Positions 58,960-64,000 of a stretch of 64,000 bases of DNA are shown piece by piece. The position numbers were made by a program, and so were the translations under genes. Position 1 is the stretch's first letter. Every line of letters begins with the position of its first letter. The notes under the pieces are model-generated. The model was not told the DNA's origin, did no database searches, and was given only the letters and a program-made list of their open reading frames with translations. Source of the stretch: Imbricaverruca yamaguchii (taxonomy: Eukaryota; Arthropoda; Thecostraca; Neoverrucidae); NCBI GenBank assembly GCA_034440575.1, contig JAOTOL010001641.1, positions 310,001-374,000 of the forward strand, read 5' to 3'.

Positions 58960-59934
58960 TCTGACGGAATACATATAATATACCTTTTACAAAATACATA
59001 CAGGTGTGAGGGGTGACACTGGTTTCATGTTGATTGCCCTGTTGCGATTCAGGCCAGGCTTCGCAGGGCATGTTCTGCGCAATACCACCACTTTTCAACC
59101 AATATGTGCGATTATTTCTCTGTAGAATTCGTCACCATTTGTTTTTGTATTTGCGTATCTAATTCACATAAAACATAACCGGTAAGTTAGTTGAGACGGT
59201 ACCAGTCCATCAAGGCGCCAAACCACCCTTGGTGGAAAGTACAAACGTGTCCGTCATGAGGCATTTGGAAGGCAGCTGGGCTCGCCAGGCCTGCCTTTTG
59301 TTGGCAGCCCAGGGAACCACTCGAACTTTCCATACTTCAGAAGACTAAATCTGAGGTAAGAATCTTGTAAACAGTGCCAAATGATCGAAAATGAATTTCC
59401 TCGACGATATAGTGCTCAAGCGAACTGATTTTCCCACCAGTCCGCTTATGTGATGCAGAAATGTAGAACATTTGGTACCAGCCATAATCTTCAAGTGGCC
59501 GGGGCCATCAAAAGATGTGAGAAATTTGCATTTCTGATGCTTTCATGGTGTTCAGCGGCCCAAAATGCATAAAATGATTTTGATTTTGGCAAAAAGTGTG
59601 CAGGCCGGACCAACCTAGTACATCATTTGTTCCTGTGAAGACCCTTTTTCTGAAAGCGAGGGAAAATGATCGAGATCACTTGTTTGGAATACCCGATGCT
59701 GGGTAGGCAATTATCAGACAACAAACGGCGTAGAACATCCAGTCTATTGATGTAGTATTGTTACCCCACTGAAGGTGTGGTTTTCGCGATGCATTTCAGG
59801 TGCTTCAGGGAGTTACTCCGCGCATATCGTAACTAAATGTGACTGTGTCATTATCACTCGATTGTCAAATGGATGAAAGGCGTTTGCATGGCGCATCTGG
59901 AAGTCATGAGCCGAAATTCTGCTTAGAGAGGATA
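58960..59934. other. No identifiable gene
   Basis: Unique-looking sequence. A shadow ORF only (58,898-59,098). Confidence 0.4.
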
Positions 59935-60035
59935 TATGAATCCCGGGATCCCGGGAATTCCCGGGATTTTTTTCCCCCGGAAAATCCCGAAATCCCGGGA
60001 TTTGGAAAACGGCCCGGGATCGACATCCCTACTAG
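59935..60035. repeat. CCCGGGAT palindrome cluster
   Basis: ATCCCGGGATCCCGGGAATT, CCCGGGATTT and AAATCCCGAAATCCCGGGAT lie within 100 bp and end with GATCGACATCCCTA. It resembles the terminal region of a mobile element; the other end was not found. Confidence 0.6.
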
Positions 60036-60130
60036 GCACGCCAGTAGCGGGGGATGGGCGGGGCTGACGCGAAAATTCGAAAGTTGGCCCCTCCCAAACC
60101 GGTGAGCTAGATCCGCCAGTGAGTCAACCT

Positions 60131-60395
60131 TATGGTATCGTATCGTATGGTGCACTTTCACATTGTGTCCAATACCATCTGGTTTTCATCAACGTTCATT
60201 AGGGTGTCTCACCATACCAATATCCATATTTCATTCGATCCACATTTATTGCCGCATTCGTTTATGCGAGAAACCACCACACTGAAATAACTGGACGGTT
60301 TGTTCAAGATCTAGGGGTCACGCAAGATGGCATATTTCAGAAATTGGTACATATCGCGCGGCAGGGATCGGCGGTCACTCGACAATAATAAGATT
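60131..60395 (+). repeat. Dispersed repeat Y, copy 2
   Basis: Nearly identical to 45,190-45,440, with about eight substitutions in 260 bp. Confidence 0.92.
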
Positions 60396-60504
60396 CACAC
60401 ACCGGGTCCTTCAGACGATGCGTCGACTAACCGACCTGTATGTAGGTGTCACACTTGTCGCTCAGATCAGCATTTCCTTTTTTGTTGTCTTTTGGATCAG
60501 CTTT

Positions 60505-61735
60505 CTAGTTCCATGCACTGCCTTCAGCAGGAACTGCCTCTTCTGTCGTTGTCAGGGCGTTGTTGAACTCCTTGATCAAGGCGATCGCTCGTTCCGCGTG
60601 GTCGTTGACGACCGCAAGCCGTGTCACGCGCTGCTTGCCCGCCTTGTACGGGTCGTTTTCTTCCCACGACTGGACTGGTGTGCTCATATTCAGAGCCTCC
60701 AGCAGCACTTTTGTCCGTGAGGTGACGAAATCTAACAGGCGTTTTCCCTGGAATGGCCCCACATTTTTATTTTCGAGTCGCTTCAGTGCCTTTTTCTTCG
60801 CAGGCTTTCCGAGGTTCCTAACCATACACTCCTTATCACACTGCGGTACGGCTTGGTCGAAGAGTGCCAGCCCGACCAGAGTCCCAGAGTCTCGGAAATA
60901 TACCACATCCAGAGCTGTTTGCGCACAGCTGCAGCTCCCCTCGCGTGCAAGTGCCTCCGGGTCCTTGAGGAACTCTAGGTCCATACGTGGTGCGAGATCC
61001 GCTCGCGACGCAAGAGCCCATGTAGACCAGCGCCACGAAGATGCTGACGGACGTGATGCCTTTGAGTTGGTCTGACGTCATCTGGAACATCGCCGTCCGC
61101 TGCAGCAGGAACAGCTTCAACGCGTATATGCCCTTAGCCATCCACCTCGCATGATGGTGCGCTCCTGGTCTCTTCAGGGGGATCTCGTCCACCATCGTCT
61201 CCCCCAGGAACAGGAGCACGAGCTGCAGCAGCTCCTTGTAGTCCTTCCGTGGCTGCGCCTGGACCAGAGCCTCCGTGACCACCGGCACCGTTCGGGCTTT
61301 CAGCGCGGCAGCGTACCGCTGGCTTCGATTTTGACTGATGGAGTATCACTGGCGGTGGTGACATCAGTCTTGTCCAGTGAGTTCCACTGTCTCTGGAACT
61401 TATCGTCTGGCCCGGTGAAAGGGCCCATAGCAGACTTCATGGCGCGGGAGAGAATGACCTCGTACACATGATGCCTGCAGGTGAGGTGAAGCAGTTCCCC
61501 TTCCAAGAGTTCCTCGAACTTCACGCAAGCTCCTACATAGCACCCAATATTTGAAGCGGTAGTGTCGAAGGAGACCCTTTCAGCCAGCTGGTGCTCCTGA
61601 ACCAAAGGAAACCAGACGCGTGCCAATTCGACCCCTGTGCCAGCTGACACTTTGGGGATGCCAAGCAGTTTCTCCTGTCCAGTGGAGTGGCAATGATGCC
61701 AGCTTGCGGGACCCCTACATCAGTTCGGATGTATC
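60505..61735 (-). pseudogene. Transposon-derived gene with DTTASN and CRHH motifs, frameshifted
   Basis: On the minus strand, from 61,735: LLGIPKVSAGTG, FDTTASNIGCYVGACVKFE and LTCRHHVYEVILSRAM (61,650-61,300). After a frame change: QPRKDYKELLQLVLLFLG, RPGAHHHARWMAKGIYALKLFL and FVALVYMGSC (61,288-60,990). After a further one-base shift: MDLEFLKD, GLALFDQAVP, KRLLDFVTSRTKVL and LAVVNDHAERAIALIKEFN (60,984-60,505). All are in the order of a repetitive, uncharacterised arthropod and cnidarian family. Two frameshifts make it a pseudogene; otherwise the frame is long and the conserved residues are kept, so the decay is probably recent. No inverted ends were found. Confidence 0.8.
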
Positions 61736-64000
61736 TAAAACTTACAGAGGTGAGCTTTTAAGATAAAAGCAACATGGAGGGGCATGTGGATCAACGTTCG
61801 AACAACTTTTGTTTTTTTACCATTGTTCGGTGTCTAACGTACATCTTGAAAGAAATGCAAACGACATAGAGTTTTGTCAATTGGACAATCACAAATGACA
61901 TTACAACCATACGTAGCCTATTATCAAAACACAATTAAGCACAAATATTAGACACAAATAAGATACACTCACAGAACACGATGGATGGCATAATTCTTGG
62001 GTTTTCTTGGTGTTGGTACGGGGTCGGCATAGATGGGCGTGATTCTTGGGCGTAGATCGGCAGATTATCTTATGTGGCGCTGTCTATGGTGGCTCTGGTT
62101 GTGCGGCGTGTTATGGTGCTGCTGATTGGACTTTGAGTATTAGTGATCGAATAACACCAACCATAATACCAGCTTGTAGTGCTGGTCCTATGGTTGGTGG
62201 TGCTAGTTGTAGCGTACCTAGTGTTATAGTTTTGCTGGTTGGACAGATGGTGACAGATAGTCTTGTATTATGGTCCTTGGCTGTTAATTTTTGATATAAA
62301 GTATTTCAGGTTTTCTTCTCGAGGTTGGTTGGTTGGCTTGGTGTTTGGTGTTTGGTGTTTTGGTGTTTGGTGGGGGGCGGGGGTGGGCATCATTCTCTTC
62401 TCGTTGTCATTTGACATATTCTGTGAAAATCTGTCAGTTGTCAATTTAGGTTTAGGATGCAAATCTCGGTTGGGATAATACCGAAACGAAGTCGAAATGA
62501 GGCGATGCCAGCGGGAAACAATTGGCTGCTGAACTCATCGAAATAAGCATCGGGATTGCCACAGATTCCGTTCTTCAGATTTAAATGTGCTCAGGAAATA
62601 CACATTTGCACATTGTCCTATTAGGTCGTTCAATGTTCGATGTCCTGTGTCTGCCCGCGCTGCCAGCTTTTAGGTGAGTTTCCTGCCATATTCTGAATCT
62701 CATCTCGGTCCCGGTTGTCGATTGGGGCCAAACTGGTATGACATAACCAACTACGTTTGGTAGTGGTGGCAAAATAGTCAACCAATCGCAGATAACTGGT
62801 GGGTGTAATGGCTATTGCCACTATTTGAAGATCCTCATCTCACTCGGCTGGTGGACTAGTTCAAAATAGGCGCACGGAAGGCGTCTAAGCGCGGAATATA
62901 GGCGCACGTAAGGTGTCTCCAGCTAAAAGTGGCACGTCGCAGGACTACGTTAATTAATCACCTTGAAATAATTTGACCTTCATGAACATAGCTAGGTTAG
63001 GTTAGGTTAATCAAGCGGGTCAAATGTATCATCGCAAAATATCGCAAGAACCAAGTGGACCGATTGCATCCTTGCAGGGGTGTTTTGTAAGATGGACATA
63101 AAGTAGAGTTTTGAACCGACGCGAAATTGGAGGAGTGCGCTTTGAAGTGAAAATGTCAATCCATCTGAAAATAACAACCTAACCCAGTTTAAGCACGCCT
63201 AAAGTACACTTCAGATGATCCGAAGTTCGTTAAAAAGCGACATTTTGGTGACTGCCACGCCCAGGTAACAGCAAAATCTCGAGAATCAAGTGGGCCAAAT
63301 ATATCATCCGATGCACGGTTAGGCTTGTGATACTTTATCTGCGCATATTATTTGATAAAGATACTCTAGCAAAAGATGCAGCATACTCTAGCAAAAGATG
63401 TCTTGGCGCAACTGATGGTGTTATCAAGGCTAGGTTAGGTTTTCAACTTTTTCGAAGATGTTTTTTTTTTAATGAAAAAAGCAACATAGTTTAAAACATT
63501 AGAAAAACAAAACATGTTTCCCTTAGCCTTTGCGCCATTTTTCAACATGGTTCTGTTAACACGTGTCATTTAACATTTAGGTTAGGTTGATAAAATAGGC
63601 AAATGTTCACATTTATGTTATCTTCATATTAATGTTTATGGTGCATTTTATAATTGTCTAAATTTGAAAATTGTGTTAAGAATTTTAATCAAAAGTTCTT
63701 TCTAAATTTTTCTCCCTCCTAAATTTACATCTGCTTGACATTTTTCAACCGGGAAGCAAAATCCATAAATCCAGAGCATTTCTCCCAAAGCAGTTTAGTT
63801 TTTAGGCATGTTAAAGGCATGTTCGTCCGAACTAATTAATCTAAGCAATAGACGTAGAATCACGTACTGGCCACGAATATAAGAAATCGTACCGTAACGT
63901 TTTGAGATACGAGCACATGACGAAATCATGAAACATTGTTTGATGTTGAGAAAGTGTGAAATTTTCGCAAATTTTAAGGGAAGACAATTAACGTGCGTAT
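61736..64000. other. No gene; low-complexity and TTAGG-like words
   Basis: TTTGGTGTTTGGTGTTT-type words at 62,326-62,375, TAGGTTAGGTTAGGTT at 62,993 and shorter relatives at 63,430 and 63,584. ORFs up to 82 codons are not recognised. Confidence 0.45.

Overview
This is a window of animal genomic DNA, probably from an arthropod, although the species cannot be fixed from the sequence. The one confident host gene is split by introns and encodes an LKB1/STK11-type kinase. Short TTAGG-like runs, a CR1 LINE, hAT elements, TTAA-flanked MITEs and tRNA-derived SINEs fill most of the rest. There is no bacterial gene organisation, no rRNA, no CRISPR array and no intact tRNA gene.

Left part (1-3,760): two exons of the STK11 (LKB1) orthologue on the minus strand, joined by a 1.88 kb intron. 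The gene runs off the left edge. Its 5' end lies in a minisatellite of four 100-bp units, each carrying a perfect CRE palindrome (TGACGTCA).

3,890-9,470: an old DNA transposon of about 5.6 kb with inverted arms of about 0.66 kb. It encodes a decayed transposase of a widespread but uncharacterised invertebrate family. The coding region was later split by two adjacent MITEs, and one arm was hit by a 110-bp insertion with a 14-bp target duplication.

11,400-24,450: further MITEs bounded by TTAA, a 3.5 kb stretch almost free of CpG (14,000-17,540), two tRNA-like SINE heads, GC-rich minisatellites and two CR1 LINE fragments.

24,800-30,430: a transposon-like gene interrupted by a single stop codon, then a decayed Ty3/gypsy pol whose RNase H segment is split by a microsatellite of about 560 bp.

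32,260-44,290: a minisatellite, a complete hAT transposon (33,333-38,274, 8-bp target duplication) with two smaller elements nested in it, a THAP-like fragment, a repeat pair interrupted by a MITE, a SINE and a second hAT-type element with a matching target duplication.

44,400-64,000: a small GC-rich island, more copies of the TTAA MITE, long CT and GT microsatellites, and two more transposon-derived coding remnants (57,690-58,959 plus strand; 60,505-61,735 minus strand). Large stretches (45.5-48.9, 49.8-53.9, 61.7-64.0 kb) hold nothing I can identify.

The most notable points are the CRE minisatellite at STK11, the family of TTAA MITEs that share G/C-rich palindromic ends and spread DR4-type AGGTCA motifs, the long-TIR transposon, and the CpG desert whose SINE copy shows CpG decay against its sister copy at 41.8 kb.
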